Shown: positions 45,896 through 55,035, counted from the stretch's first letter. The stretch is 64,000 bases of DNA from SZUA-430 sp044220975 (GCA_044220975.1 JBGAPZ010000004.1:82929-146928), one strand, 5' to 3'. The notes: generated from the sequence alone by a model not told the origin. Translations and numbers: made by a program.

Positions 45896-45977
45896 TGCCG
45901 TCTCCTCGCTCCATCCTGGCATGACAGCCGCGGGCGCACCATGACAGGATCGGCCCAGCGAAATTGAGGGAGTGCCG

Positions 45978-46505
45978 ATGTCGGTGTATGCGTTGGGCGA
46001 CTGGAAGCCCGATCTGCCGGGTGAGGGGAACTATTGGATCGCGCCCAATGCGATGGTGATGGGGCGCGTCAGGCTGCTCAAAGACGCCAGTGTCTGGTTC
46101 GGGGCGACGGCGCGGGGCGACACCGAATGGATCACGATCGGCGAGGGCTCGAACGTGCAGGATGGGTCGGTATTGCATACCGATCCGGGGGTGCCGCTGA
46201 CGATCGGAAAGGGGGTCACGATCGGGCATTTGGTGATGCTGCATGGGTGCGAGATCGGCGACGGGTCGCTCGTCGGGATCGGCTCAATCATCTTGAACCG
46301 GACGAAGATCGGAAAAAATTGCCTGATCGGCGCGAACACGTTGCTGACCGAGGGGAAAGACATTCCCGACAATTCGGTTGTTATGGGGGCGCCCGGAAAA
46401 GTCGTGCGGCAAGTCGATGAGGGGACGCGCGCGATGCTGCAGGTTTCGGCGGCACACTACGTCGAGAACTGGAGGCGCTTTGCGCGCGAATTAACCCAAC
46501 TCTAA
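45978..46505 (+). CDS. Gamma-class carbonic anhydrase family protein
   Basis: A 175-residue left-handed beta-helix protein starting MSVYALGDWKP; a GTG six bases earlier is less likely because GAGGG lies directly against it. The three zinc histidines of the family are His67, His84 and His89 in DGSVLHTDPG, IGHLV and LHGC. Hexapeptide repeats (IGDGSLVGIG and similar) run through the middle. It may hydrate CO2 or act on related substrates; many YrdA/CaiE-like members have no proven activity. Confidence 0.9.
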   Translation: MSVYALGDWKPDLPGEGNYWIAPNAMVMGRVRLLKDASVWFGATARGDTEWITIGEGSNVQDGSVLHTDPGVPLTIGKGVTIGHLVMLHGCEIGDGSLVGIGSIILNRTKIGKNCLIGANTLLTEGKDIPDNSVVMGAPGKVVRQVDEGTRAMLQVSAAHYVENWRRFARELTQL

Positions 46506-46675
46506 CCACGTTCCGGCGTTTAGAGATTTTTCAGCATCAGGATCGCGCCGGAAGACACTGAAAGAGCAGCGTTTCCGCGCGCATTGCCTTGGCATGGCTC
46601 TCGCTACTGCTGAACCGAAGACGGCGCTGCCACTGTCTCCAAATGGTACGGCGGGCCGGACACGAGGTTCGAAAG

Positions 46676-47248
46676 ATGCGCAACGCACATACACAAATCC
46701 TGCTCGATCACTGGCGCCACGAGCGCGGCGAGACGTTGGCGCCCTACAAGGCCTCGATCGAGCCCAAGGCGATCAAACGCCATCTCGCGTTTTCGTTTCT
46801 GCTGAAGCGCGAGGCCGGCGACAAGTTCACGTTCGTGCTGGCGGGCACAGGAATGTGCGATCTCTTCGGCAAGGAGCTGCGCGGGAACAGCTTTGTTCAT
46901 CTGTGGGCGGAGCAATCGCGTAATGCGGCGCTGACGTCGTTGATCCGCGTGTCGAATCTTGCGGTTCCCACGGTCGCGCTCAGCGTTGCCGAAACCGAAG
47001 ACGGACGCGCCATGCCGGGCGAAGTTCTGCTTCTTCCGTATGCGGACGAACGCGGCGAGACGACCTACATTCTGGGCCACTTTCAGCCGCTGGATCCACT
47101 GAGCCGCCTCATGGGCCGCCCCCTCGTGCGGATGCGCATGACCGCGAACGCGATTTTGACGGGCGACCAAGCCGGTCCCAGCGCCGCCGCTTTCGCCGAC
47201 GACAAGCGCAAGTCGACCAAGCACTTGAAGGTCGTCAGCACGCGCTAG
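46676..47248 (+). CDS. PAS domain protein (PAS_5 type)
   Basis: A protein of about 190 residues. The start is uncertain: MRNAHTQILLDHW at 46676 looks best, with an alternative MVRRAGHEV at 46643. The HWRHERGETLAPYKASIEP opening and FTFVLAGTGMCDLFGKELRG core fit the PAS_5 family, which is common in alphaproteobacteria and of unknown role. No output domain is attached. A strong terminator follows 44 bases after the stop. Confidence 0.72.
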   Translation: MRNAHTQILLDHWRHERGETLAPYKASIEPKAIKRHLAFSFLLKREAGDKFTFVLAGTGMCDLFGKELRGNSFVHLWAEQSRNAALTSLIRVSNLAVPTVALSVAETEDGRAMPGEVLLLPYADERGETTYILGHFQPLDPLSRLMGRPLVRMRMTANAILTGDQAGPSAAAFADDKRKSTKHLKVVSTR

Positions 47249-47291
47249 GATTTTTTGAGCCTGCCTTGACTTCCACCACCAAGAAAAACTT

Positions 47292-47319
47292 AAGGGCGCC
47301 CAAGAGGCGCCCTTTTTTT
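47292..47319 (+). terminator. Rho-independent terminator (possibly bidirectional)
   Basis: The stem AAGGGCGCC/GGCGCCCTT around loop CAAGA is followed by TTTTT on the plus strand. AAAAAC precedes the stem, giving a T run on the minus strand too. It can therefore stop both the PAS gene and the convergent gene at 47341. Confidence 0.9.
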
Positions 47320-47340
47320 GGCCGAACGTGAAGCGAGCGT

Positions 47341-47664
47341 TTACTCCGGGCGCGGCGAGCGCTCAGGATCGTAGCTGTGGAACCCCGGATCCGGGTTCTC
47401 GTCGAGGGCGTTCAATTCGTCGCGGAAATTGCCGTAGTTCTCACGCTCGACGTAATAGCGTTCCTCGTACTTTTCGACTTGGCGCCAGTATTCCTCGAAC
47501 GCCGCGACGTCGGCCGCTTCGCGGCGGTCGCAACGGTCCTTGTCGTACCCTTGATCTTGGCACCACATGTCGAAATAGAGATTGCGAGCAGCCGCCGGGT
47601 CCGACGCCATAAGCGACAGGGACAACGCACTTATACCAGCCAGTAAAATCCCACCGATCCGCAT
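47341..47664 (-). CDS. Small exported charged protein, unknown function
   Basis: A protein of about 107 residues starting MRIGGILLAGISAL, with a signal peptide cleaved near PAAARN. The mature protein is very rich in Asp, Glu, Arg and Tyr (WCQDQGYDKDRCDRRE, YEERYYVERENYG) and has two cysteines. It likely resides in the periplasm or outer membrane. No family is recognised. GGAG-like bases (AAAAAGGAGCC) precede the ATG. Confidence 0.6.
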   Translation of the reverse strand: MRIGGILLAGISALSLSLMASDPAAARNLYFDMWCQDQGYDKDRCDRREAADVAAFEEYWRQVEKYEERYYVERENYGNFRDELNALDENPDPGFHSYDPERSPRPE

Positions 47665-47741
47665 TTGCGGCTCCTTTTTTCTAGCTTCGAAGATAGGCGT
47701 CCAAGCATGCACTGCATAGGCCAGGAACGACCAAAATTCCC

Positions 47742-49403
47742 TTAACGGGCGGCTGCAAAACGGTCTGAATTGTCTTCCGACACCCGCCTGTGTTCTTGCG
47801 GCAACGGTTCCTTCCCGAGAATCAGGTCCGCCGCCTTTTCCGCGATCATAATTGTGGGGGCGTTCGTGTTGCCACCGACGAGCGTTGGCATAACGGAGGC
47901 ATCTACAACTCTGAGCCCCCGGACACCCCTAACTTTGAGTGTCGAATCCACAACAGCCATCCGATCATTTCCCATCTTTGCGGTACCCACCGGATGATAA
48001 ATCGTGATCGCGGTGCGGCGGATGAAGTCGTCGATGTCCGAATCGCTTGTCGCGGTCACACCTGGGCTCAGTTCGTCGCCGCGATAGGTGTCGAACGCCT
48101 TCTGTGCAACCAGCTTGCGGGCGATCTTCACACCTTCGCGCAGAGTTCGCAGATCGTTGTCGCTCGCGAGCGAGTTCGGCTGGATTAGCGGCGGATCCTC
48201 CGGGTTCGTCGAACGCAGCAGGATGTGGCCGCGGCTTTCCGGCCGCAGCGCGCACATGTGAAGGCCGAAGGCGTGCATGTTCAGCTGCGTGCGGCCGTGG
48301 TTCGAAAACGGCGCGTTGATGAGGTGCAACTGAAGGTCGGGCATCTCGAGGTCGTGCCGGCTCTTCACGAAAGCGCCCGATTCCAAGCCCTGGCTCGCGC
48401 CATCGCCGGTGCCGAACAGGATGTATTGCAGGCCGATGCCGAGCATGCGGATCGGACTTTGCACTTGCGCGTAAGCGGTGACGGGCTGCGTGCAGGCGTA
48501 CTGCACGTTGACGTCGAGATGGTCTTGCAGGTTCTGACCGACACCGGGGCTATCGGTTACGACCGGAATACCGAAGCGGCGTAAGTACTCCGCATCGCCT
48601 ACGCCTGAGAGCATCAACAGTTGCGGCGTACCGACCGCGCCGCAGGCGAGGATCACTTCCTTGCGCGCGCGGACTTGTTTCAGTTCGCCGCCCTGGCGGT
48701 ATTCGATCCCGACGGCGCGGTCCTTCTCGAACAGAATGCGCGTGATCAGGGCGTCGATTTCGACGGTTAGATTTGGCCGGTTTTGCACCGGATCGAGATA
48801 AGCCGCCGACGTGTTCCAGCGACGGCCGTTCTTGATCGTTTGCTGATAGTATCCAAAGCCTTCTTGCTGTTCGCCGTTGAAGTCGGACGTCAGCTTGAAG
48901 CCCGCTTGCTTTCCCGCTTCGACCAGCACGCCGAACATCGGCGATTTCAGCGGCGGGTTGCCGACGAACAAGGGTCCGTTGTCGCCGCGGAAGTCGTCGC
49001 CGCCCTGCTGGTTCGTTTCCGAGCGCTTGAAGTACGGCAACACGTCGGCGAACGACCAACCTTCAAGGCCGAGCTGGCGCCAGTGGTCGTAGTCGCGCGC
49101 GTGGCCGCGGATGTAGACCATGCCGTTGATCGACGACGATCCGCCGAGCCCCTTGCCGCGGGGCCAGAAGTCTTTGCGGTTCTTCAGGGCCGCGGTGCCC
49201 TCGGTTTCGAAGCCCCAATTGTACTTGCCGCGCTGCTTGATCAGCTGGCCCACGCCTGCGGGCATGCGGACCAGGATCGAATTGTCCTTCGGACCTGCCT
49301 CCAGAAGCAGCACTTCGCTCGACGGATCGGCGGACAAACGGTTCGCCAGAACGCAGCCTGCGCTGCCGGCACCGGCAATAATGTAATCGGCTTCCTGGGA
49401 CAT
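47742..49403 (-). CDS. GMC oxidoreductase (choline dehydrogenase-like)
   Basis: A protein of about 553 residues from MSQEADYI. It has the FAD-binding DYIIAGAGSAGCVLANRL opening, the GMC signature motifs near residues 85 and 255, and the catalytic histidine in YHPVGTAKMG near 490. It is a flavoenzyme that oxidises primary alcohols such as choline or long-chain alcohols and passes electrons to a quinone. Without betB or betI next to it, choline specificity is not supported. A 60-base longer basic N-terminus is possible but unlikely. Confidence 0.92.
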   Translation of the reverse strand: MSQEADYIIAGAGSAGCVLANRLSADPSSEVLLLEAGPKDNSILVRMPAGVGQLIKQRGKYNWGFETEGTAALKNRKDFWPRGKGLGGSSSINGMVYIRGHARDYDHWRQLGLEGWSFADVLPYFKRSETNQQGGDDFRGDNGPLFVGNPPLKSPMFGVLVEAGKQAGFKLTSDFNGEQQEGFGYYQQTIKNGRRWNTSAAYLDPVQNRPNLTVEIDALITRILFEKDRAVGIEYRQGGELKQVRARKEVILACGAVGTPQLLMLSGVGDAEYLRRFGIPVVTDSPGVGQNLQDHLDVNVQYACTQPVTAYAQVQSPIRMLGIGLQYILFGTGDGASQGLESGAFVKSRHDLEMPDLQLHLINAPFSNHGRTQLNMHAFGLHMCALRPESRGHILLRSTNPEDPPLIQPNSLASDNDLRTLREGVKIARKLVAQKAFDTYRGDELSPGVTATSDSDIDDFIRRTAITIYHPVGTAKMGNDRMAVVDSTLKVRGVRGLRVVDASVMPTLVGGNTNAPTIMIAEKAADLILGKEPLPQEHRRVSEDNSDRFAAAR

Positions 49404-49565
49404 GGCGGTTGGCGCTTTCAATCGTTTCTTAGGCTTCTTAAGGCGCGAGCGGCCTTTTTCCAAGATTTGGAGGACAGCAAGAGTGCATTAACCAGCAACC
49501 GCTAAAGTGCAATCGAATCCTCGCGACGTCACGGGCGCGGACAGGCTTCGACGGACAAACGGACG

Positions 49566-50168
49566 ATGAACGCAAAAAGCAACGGGCCCGATCGCAGGCG
49601 CCACAAACGCCTCGATATGAACTTGACCGTACGGTTCCTGCTGCACGACGGCAGCGAACACAGCGGTCAGGTCACGAATATTTCGATCGGCGGCATGTCG
49701 ATCACCTCGAGCGCCAAACCGGCGGCGGGCTCGATCATCATCGCATACGTGCAGGATTTGGGACGGCTTGAAGGTTTGGTCGCGCGCACGGAAGGCGACA
49801 CGTTTGCAGTGCGGCTTACGCTGTCGGCCCTGCGGCGCGAGAAATTGGAAGAGCGACTGGGCCTCGGCTTCAAGCCCCCGGGCATTGACGGCCGCAGGCA
49901 CGAGCGTGAAGAGACCAAGGGCGTTACCAAAGTTCAACGTTCTGACGGGCGTGAAATCGCCTGTAAGGTCATCGACTTGTCGCTTGGCGGCGTGTCGGTT
50001 TCGGCCACCGAATGGCCGCCGCTTGGCGAGCAAGTCATGGTGGGCAAGATGCGCGGACGGGTTGTACGCCACCACGAACGCGGGTTTGCGATTGAGTTCA
50101 CCGAGATACCGCCGTCGCGCGGCAGTCTTTCCGAGCAGCTCACGCCTGGCGACCGCTCGGCCGCCTGA
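49566..50168 (+). CDS. Tandem PilZ-domain protein
   Basis: A 200-residue protein with two PilZ domains. The first has RRRHKRLDMN followed by TNISIGGM, and the second has GRRHEREETK followed by IDLSLGGVS. These RxxxR and D/NxSxxG motifs bind cyclic di-GMP. No other domain is attached, so it may act as a diguanylate-responsive adaptor on another protein. The start ATG at 49566 gives the first motif about 10 residues in. It is monocistronic-looking. Confidence 0.92.
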   Translation: MNAKSNGPDRRRHKRLDMNLTVRFLLHDGSEHSGQVTNISIGGMSITSSAKPAAGSIIIAYVQDLGRLEGLVARTEGDTFAVRLTLSALRREKLEERLGLGFKPPGIDGRRHEREETKGVTKVQRSDGREIACKVIDLSLGGVSVSATEWPPLGEQVMVGKMRGRVVRHHERGFAIEFTEIPPSRGSLSEQLTPGDRSAA

Positions 50169-50344
50169 CGTTTCCCACCTGACAATAGTGACTGTATGGG
50201 ACACGAATCCGTGGGCTGTCGGCTCAGCGGACGGTGCGTTCATTTAGCGTTCAGCCAGGAAATTACAAGTTCCCTCCCGGCGTCTGTGCGGAAAAGCGAG
50301 CTCATGTGTGCTCGCGCATAAGCGCGACCGAGGAGTGAGGATTT

Positions 50345-50896
50345 ATGAGGAAGATGTTGGTTGCCGTTGTGACGGCGGCTGCGGTGTTCGTCGGAGCTAC
50401 AGCCACGCCCGCGTTCGCCGATCAGTACGGTCCTTCCGGTCAGTACAATGGTCAGTACGGACCGCAGTACGGCGGCCCAGGTTACGGCCCGCCGCCAGGT
50501 CCGGGCTACGGTCCGCCTCCGGGTTACGGACAATATGGCGGTGGTCCGGGTTACGGACCCCCTCCCGGTTATGGTCCGCAATACGGCTACGGCCCGCAGT
50601 ACGGCTATCGCACGCGTCGTTGCGGCGGTGACCGCGCAGCCGGTGCGATCATCGGCGGCATCTTGGGCGGCATCATCGGCAACCACGCTGGACGTCATGG
50701 CAGTCGCGGTCCGGCGACCGTCGGCGGCGCAATCATCGGTGGCGTCGCAGGAAGCGCGATTGCCGGCTCCGGTTGCCGTCATCACCGTCGCGATCAATAT
50801 CGCGATCGCTACTACGACGATCGCCGGTACGACGATCGCTACGACGATCGCCGCTACGACGACCGGTATGACGACGACTACGGTCCGGGATACTAA
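50345..50896 (+). CDS. Gly/Tyr/Pro-rich exported protein with glycine-zipper membrane domain
   Basis: A 183-residue protein with a signal peptide (residues 1-25, cleavage near AFADQ). A low-complexity stretch of YGP and PPPGYG repeats (about 27-88) follows. Residues 97-142 form the glycine-zipper 2TM domain (AGAIIGGILGGIIGNH, GGAIIGGVAGSAIAG) also found in the rickettsial 17-kDa antigen. The C-terminus repeats RYDDRYDD-like Arg/Asp/Tyr units. It probably sits in the outer membrane or surface layer. A strong hairpin follows the stop. Confidence 0.9.
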   Translation: MRKMLVAVVTAAAVFVGATATPAFADQYGPSGQYNGQYGPQYGGPGYGPPPGPGYGPPPGYGQYGGGPGYGPPPGYGPQYGYGPQYGYRTRRCGGDRAAGAIIGGILGGIIGNHAGRHGSRGPATVGGAIIGGVAGSAIAGSGCRHHRRDQYRDRYYDDRRYDDRYDDRRYDDRYDDDYGPGY

Positions 50897-50910
50897 GATT
50901 TAGCGACCCA

Positions 50911-50944
50911 ACGCCCCTCATCGCTTCGATGCGATGGGGGGCGT
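50911..50944 (+). terminator. Strong hairpin after the glycine-zipper gene
   Basis: The 14-base arms ACGCCCCTCATCGC and GCGATGGGGGGCGT around loop TTCGAT form a strong stem, with one G-T pair. The following ATTCATTT is only weakly T-rich, so it may terminate inefficiently or also protect the mRNA end. Confidence 0.75.
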
Positions 50945-50956
50945 ATTCATTTGGAA

Positions 50957-51742
50957 TCAGCGTCCCTTCCATTGCGGTGGGCGCTTTTGAGCGAACGCCA
51001 TCGGACCTTCGATCAGGTCTTCGCTCTTGAACATCGCGCGAATTGCTTCGTAGGTGCGCTGGTTCTCGATCGCCGCTTGCAACGACGGTTCGGCAAGTCC
51101 GCGATAGACCGTCTCTTTCGATGCACGGATCGACATCGGCGAGCACTCCAGTATGGTGGCGGCCAGTTTCTTCGCGGCTGCCAGTTCTTCGCCGGCGGGC
51201 ACGACTTCGTTGACGAAGCCCAATGTCTTGCCTTCGGCGGCCGTCACGCGGCGTGCGGTCAAGATCATGCCCAGGGCCTTCTTCAGACCGATCTCGCGTG
51301 GCAGCCGATGCAGGCCACCCGCAAGTGCGGCAAGTCCGACGCGCGGTTCGGGAAGCGCGAACAGAGCCGTGTCGGCTGCGACGATCAGATCGCAGGCAAG
51401 CGCGATCTCGAAGCCGCCGCCCATCGCCAGGCCGTTGACGGCCGCGATCACGGGCTTCGTCAGATCAAAGCGGGACGTTAAGCCTGCAAAGCCGGTTGGC
51501 GGCACAGTGATCGGATTGCCGGCCGCCTGATATTTGAGATCGTTGCCGGCGCTGAAGGCTTTGTTGCCGGCACCGGTAATGATGGCGACCCACTGATCCG
51601 CATCCTTAGCGAATTCGTCGAACACCTTTGCCAGTTCAAAATTGGCCGGCGGATGGATCGCGTTCATGACGTCGGGCCGGTTCATGGTGACGACCGTTAA
51701 GCGGCCCTCGCGTTCGACTTTGCAGAATTCATAGGCGGTCAT
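50957..51742 (-). CDS. Enoyl-CoA hydratase/isomerase family protein
   Basis: A 261-residue crotonase. The oxyanion hole is formed by SAGNDLKY near residue 66 and NGLAMGGGFEIALACD near 105. The active-site loop LPEPRVGLAALAGGLHRLP has both glutamates expected for hydration of enoyl-CoA. It stands alone, without a fatty-acid gene beside it, so the exact acyl substrate (short-chain, crotonyl or a specialised one) is not assigned. The length is normal. Confidence 0.88.
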   Translation of the reverse strand: MTAYEFCKVEREGRLTVVTMNRPDVMNAIHPPANFELAKVFDEFAKDADQWVAIITGAGNKAFSAGNDLKYQAAGNPITVPPTGFAGLTSRFDLTKPVIAAVNGLAMGGGFEIALACDLIVAADTALFALPEPRVGLAALAGGLHRLPREIGLKKALGMILTARRVTAAEGKTLGFVNEVVPAGEELAAAKKLAATILECSPMSIRASKETVYRGLAEPSLQAAIENQRTYEAIRAMFKSEDLIEGPMAFAQKRPPQWKGR

Positions 51743-51835
51743 GGTCTCTCCTGTTTCATTCCGGGAATGGCACGGTTCCTGCGTAACGGTTTGTTAACCC
51801 GCCCAGCACGGCGGCACAAACCGGACGAACCCACT

Positions 51836-52375
51836 ATGTCGCTCGCAGCCCTTGCCAACGAAGCTTTGAATGGAATGTGGCGCGTTAATGTCAGCGGCCA
51901 AGTCTACGGCCCTTATACCGGTCACCAGATCCGTGAGTATGCTGCAGAAGGCCGTATCGCGCCGCATTCGATCGTGCAGGCGGACGATCAGGGACCTTGG
52001 ATCACCGCAATCGACGATCCTGTGTTGTCGCAACTCTTCATCAAATCCATGTTCGAGAAAAAGCTGCCCACGGCCGACACCGGCGCGGATGCGGCGTTCG
52101 CGAACTTCGTCGTGATTGCAGATCTTCGTTCGGGGCCGGCGGGGTTTGAGACGGCATTGGCCAAGCTTGGCGAGAGCTATCGATTGAGCACGCAAGCGTG
52201 GTTGCTGCACACCGACCGCACGGTGGGGACCGTGCGCAACGAGTTGATGCAGCATATGAGCTCGGTCGACGGGCTCTTCATTGCAGACGCGAGCCGCGGG
52301 GGGAAGACAGCCTGGTTCAATCTCGGCCCGGAAGCCGACGCCAAAATCCGTAAGGTCTGGCGGCGCACCGCTTAG
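51836..52375 (+). CDS. GYF_2 domain protein
   Basis: A protein of about 179 residues from MSLAALANEAL. A GYF_2 domain begins at WRVNVSGQVYGPYTGHQIREY (residues 14-34), followed by an alpha/beta domain (FVVIADLRSGPAGFETALAKLGESYRL) that ends near FNLGPEADAKIRKVW. GYF_2 domains bind proline-rich or other partner proteins; the second domain is unassigned. There is no signal peptide. A start at 51767 would add 23 basic residues. Confidence 0.72.
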   Translation: MSLAALANEALNGMWRVNVSGQVYGPYTGHQIREYAAEGRIAPHSIVQADDQGPWITAIDDPVLSQLFIKSMFEKKLPTADTGADAAFANFVVIADLRSGPAGFETALAKLGESYRLSTQAWLLHTDRTVGTVRNELMQHMSSVDGLFIADASRGGKTAWFNLGPEADAKIRKVWRRTA

Positions 52376-52451
52376 CTTTCGCGATCTTCAGGTGACAGGC
52401 GGAACGCTCTGCCGGTAGGTTGCTCCGAACGCTATTGACGGAGCATCCCCC

Positions 52452-53645
52452 ATGGACTTGACCGAAACGGCATCGGACCTGGCCTTTCGCGACGAAGTGC
52501 GATCGTTCATCGCAAAGAATCTTCCAAAAGACCTCAAAGAAAAATCGGACGCCGGTTTGCGGCTGACCGTCGAGGACGGGCAGCGTTGGCACAAGATTCT
52601 AGCGTCGCATGGTTGGGGCGCGCCGGGCTGGCCAAAGGAACACGGCGGCTGCGGCTGGGATCATTCGCGCCAGTACATTTGGGAAGAAGAAATGGCGATG
52701 GGCGGCTGTCCGCCGCTGTCGCCGTTTGCGGTGAAGATGGTCGGGCCCGTGATCCAGGCGTTCGGCACGCCGGAGCAGAAGGCGCGGTTTCTTCCGCCGG
52801 CGGTCAGCGGCGAGCATCTGTGGTGTCAGGGCTATTCGGAGCCGAATGCGGGATCGGACCTCGCAACCTTGCGCACGATGGCTGTGAAACAGGGCGACAA
52901 GTACATCGTCAACGGCATGAAGATCTGGAACTCCTACGGCCACAAGGCCGATTGGATGTTTGCGCTCGTGCGCACATCGACCGAGGGCAAGACGCAAGAA
53001 GGGATTACCGTCCTTCTCATCAATATGAGGACGAAAGGGATTTCGCACCGGCCGATCATTACGATCGACGGGTCGCATATCTTGAACGAGATCCGCTTCG
53101 ACAACGTGGAAGTTCCGATCGACAACCGCATCGGCGAAGAGAACAAGGGTTGGACGTACGCGAAGTACCTGCTTGGCAACGAGCGCGCGTTGATCGCGCA
53201 GATCGCGCAATCGACGAAGTTGGTGAAGCGGTTGAAAGAGGTTGGCGCGAAAGAGCTTTCGGACGGCCAAGGGATTATCGACGAAGTTGATTTCCGCTCG
53301 AAGCTAGCCTCGATCGAGGTTGAGCTTGAGGCGCTGCGCGTGACCAACCAACGCGTGCTATTCGAAGCGCGCACGGGCTCGGCCGGCAACGGCGGCGCAA
53401 TCCTGAAGTCGAAAGGCACATTTATCAGTCAGGCGTTGAGCGCGTTGATGCTTGAGGCTGTCGGCTACTACTCGTCGCCGTGGGTGATGGAGCAGTTCGA
53501 CGCCGGCTGGAACCAACCGCCAATCGGCCCCGGCTACGCCAAGAACGCGATGCCGCTTTACGCGCGCCAGCGCGCGAACACGATCGAAGGCGGGACGGAA
53601 GAGATTCAAAAGAACGTCATCGCCAAGCAGGTGTTGGGACTTTGA
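52452..53645 (+). CDS. Acyl-CoA dehydrogenase
   Basis: A 397-residue FAD enzyme with the N-terminal helical domain. The FAD-binding GYSEPNAGSDLATLRT motif is near residues 135-150 and a conserved glutamate in TIEGGTEEIQKNV near the end may be the catalytic base. The length fits the family. It is translationally coupled with the HCCA isomerase gene, whose TTG start overlaps the stop, and with the rhomboid gene. The acyl substrate is not assigned. Confidence 0.92.
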   Translation: MDLTETASDLAFRDEVRSFIAKNLPKDLKEKSDAGLRLTVEDGQRWHKILASHGWGAPGWPKEHGGCGWDHSRQYIWEEEMAMGGCPPLSPFAVKMVGPVIQAFGTPEQKARFLPPAVSGEHLWCQGYSEPNAGSDLATLRTMAVKQGDKYIVNGMKIWNSYGHKADWMFALVRTSTEGKTQEGITVLLINMRTKGISHRPIITIDGSHILNEIRFDNVEVPIDNRIGEENKGWTYAKYLLGNERALIAQIAQSTKLVKRLKEVGAKELSDGQGIIDEVDFRSKLASIEVELEALRVTNQRVLFEARTGSAGNGGAILKSKGTFISQALSALMLEAVGYYSSPWVMEQFDAGWNQPPIGPGYAKNAMPLYARQRANTIEGGTEEIQKNVIAKQVLGL

Positions 53646-54250
53646 ACAGACGCCTTGAGTTTTTCTTCGATTGTTCGTCGCCGTGGACGTATCTGGCGTT
53701 TACGCGGATCCACGACGTCATCAAGCGCACGCGCGCGGATGTCGTGTGGAAGCCGATCTTGGTCGGAGGTGTGTTCAACGAGGTGAACCAGGACGTCTAT
53801 GAGCGGCGGGCCAAGCCCGATCCGCGCAAGGCGCAATACTATGCGAAGGACCTTGAGGATTGGGCGCGGTACACGGGGATTGAGATCGGGCGGCCGCCTG
53901 TCTTTCCCGTGAACTCCGTCAAGGCGATGCGCGGGGCATTGATCGCGCTCGACGACGGCAAGTTGGTGCCCTACGCGACGGCGGTGTTCCAAACCTATTG
54001 GGGCGATCTTGAAGACATCAGCCAGCCGGAGGTTTTGAAGCCCCTCCTTGCGCACGTGGGCTATGACCCGGACGATTTTTTGAAGCGCATCGAGGAGCCT
54101 GCATTGAAGGCGCGGCTACGCGCGAACACTGAAGAATTGATCGCGCGCGGTGGGTTCGGGTCACCGACGATGTTCGTCGACGGCGAGGACATGTATTTCG
54201 GTAACGACCGGCTGCCGCTCGTCGAAGCTGCGCTCGTGCGCGGGCGCTGA
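53642..54250 (+). CDS. 2-hydroxychromene-2-carboxylate isomerase / DsbA-like family
   Basis: A protein of about 202 residues starting at TTG 53642, which overlaps the dehydrogenase stop TGA. It has the kappa-class/HCCA isomerase pattern FFFDCSSPWTYLA with the catalytic serine, the cis-proline region GRPPVFPVNS, and the C-terminal GGFGSPTMFVDGEDMYFGNDRL. Members isomerise 2-hydroxychromene-2-carboxylate in aromatic degradation or conjugate glutathione. Its ATG partner downstream starts on its last base. Confidence 0.85.
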   Translation: MNRRLEFFFDCSSPWTYLAFTRIHDVIKRTRADVVWKPILVGGVFNEVNQDVYERRAKPDPRKAQYYAKDLEDWARYTGIEIGRPPVFPVNSVKAMRGALIALDDGKLVPYATAVFQTYWGDLEDISQPEVLKPLLAHVGYDPDDFLKRIEEPALKARLRANTEELIARGGFGSPTMFVDGEDMYFGNDRLPLVEAALVRGR

Positions 54251-54951
54251 TGCTGGGACCGAAAGCGCCTTGGGACGAGGCGAACGAGCCGATCTTGCGC
54301 TCGCCGCGGATCGTCACCTCGTTCATCGTCGTATTCGCGCTGGTCCATATCGGTTCGCAATTTCTCGACGATGCGCAATACAACTACCTGATCGAGAACT
54401 TCGCGCTGTTCCCCAGCCAGATGGCGGCTGCCGGGAATGCGTCGTTCGGCCAGACGCTACATCTTGGCGCGCAGCTCGTGACCTATGCGTTTTTGCACGG
54501 CGACTTTACGCATCTGATTTTCAATTCGGTTTGGTTTTTGATTTTTGCAACGGCGGTGGCGCGGCGGATCGGCACGGCGCGGTTCCTGATCCTGATGCTT
54601 TTGACAACGCTCGGCGCTGCTTTCACGCATCTCGCGTTTCATTGGGGTGAGCCGCAGGCCGTGGTCGGCGCGTCCGGCGCGGTGTCGGGGCTGATGGGTG
54701 CCGCGTTCCGCTTCATATTCGTCAATCCGCATGCGCAATCCACTTGGCCGCCTGCGCTGCTGCCGCTGTTCAGCCGGCCGGTGCTCGTTACATCGGCGGT
54801 GTGGGTGGCTCTCAACGTCGGGTTGGGCATCACCGGCTACACGCCTGGCGGATTCGGCGCATCGATCGCGTGGGAGGCCCATCTGGGCGGCTTCTTCACA
54901 GGGCTTTTGATGTTTCCGCTGTTCGACAGGCAGCGAAGCTGGATCAGTTAA
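54250..54951 (+). CDS. Rhomboid-family intramembrane serine protease
   Basis: A 233-residue protein with about six membrane helices. The rhomboid catalytic dyad is the serine in GASGAVSG and the histidine in AHLGGFFTGL, and HGDFTHLIFNSVW is the family L1/TM2 segment. It cleaves membrane-spanning substrates within the bilayer. The ATG overlaps the isomerase stop by one base (TGATG), so the three genes 52452-54951 are translated together. The target is unknown. Confidence 0.93.
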   Translation: MLGPKAPWDEANEPILRSPRIVTSFIVVFALVHIGSQFLDDAQYNYLIENFALFPSQMAAAGNASFGQTLHLGAQLVTYAFLHGDFTHLIFNSVWFLIFATAVARRIGTARFLILMLLTTLGAAFTHLAFHWGEPQAVVGASGAVSGLMGAAFRFIFVNPHAQSTWPPALLPLFSRPVLVTSAVWVALNVGLGITGYTPGGFGASIAWEAHLGGFFTGLLMFPLFDRQRSWIS

Positions 54952-55035
54952 CCGGTTCCACGGTCTTGATCGCGGGGCGGCTGACACCCATCTTTTCTCT
55001 CGTCGCGATGTGCGGCGATTCGGAGGACACACGCC

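Noticed and set aside
50240..50797. Minus-strand Thr/Ala/Arg-rich frame antisense to the glycine-zipper gene.
   Set aside because: Mirror image of repeat DNA; the plus-strand gene has a signal peptide and domain.
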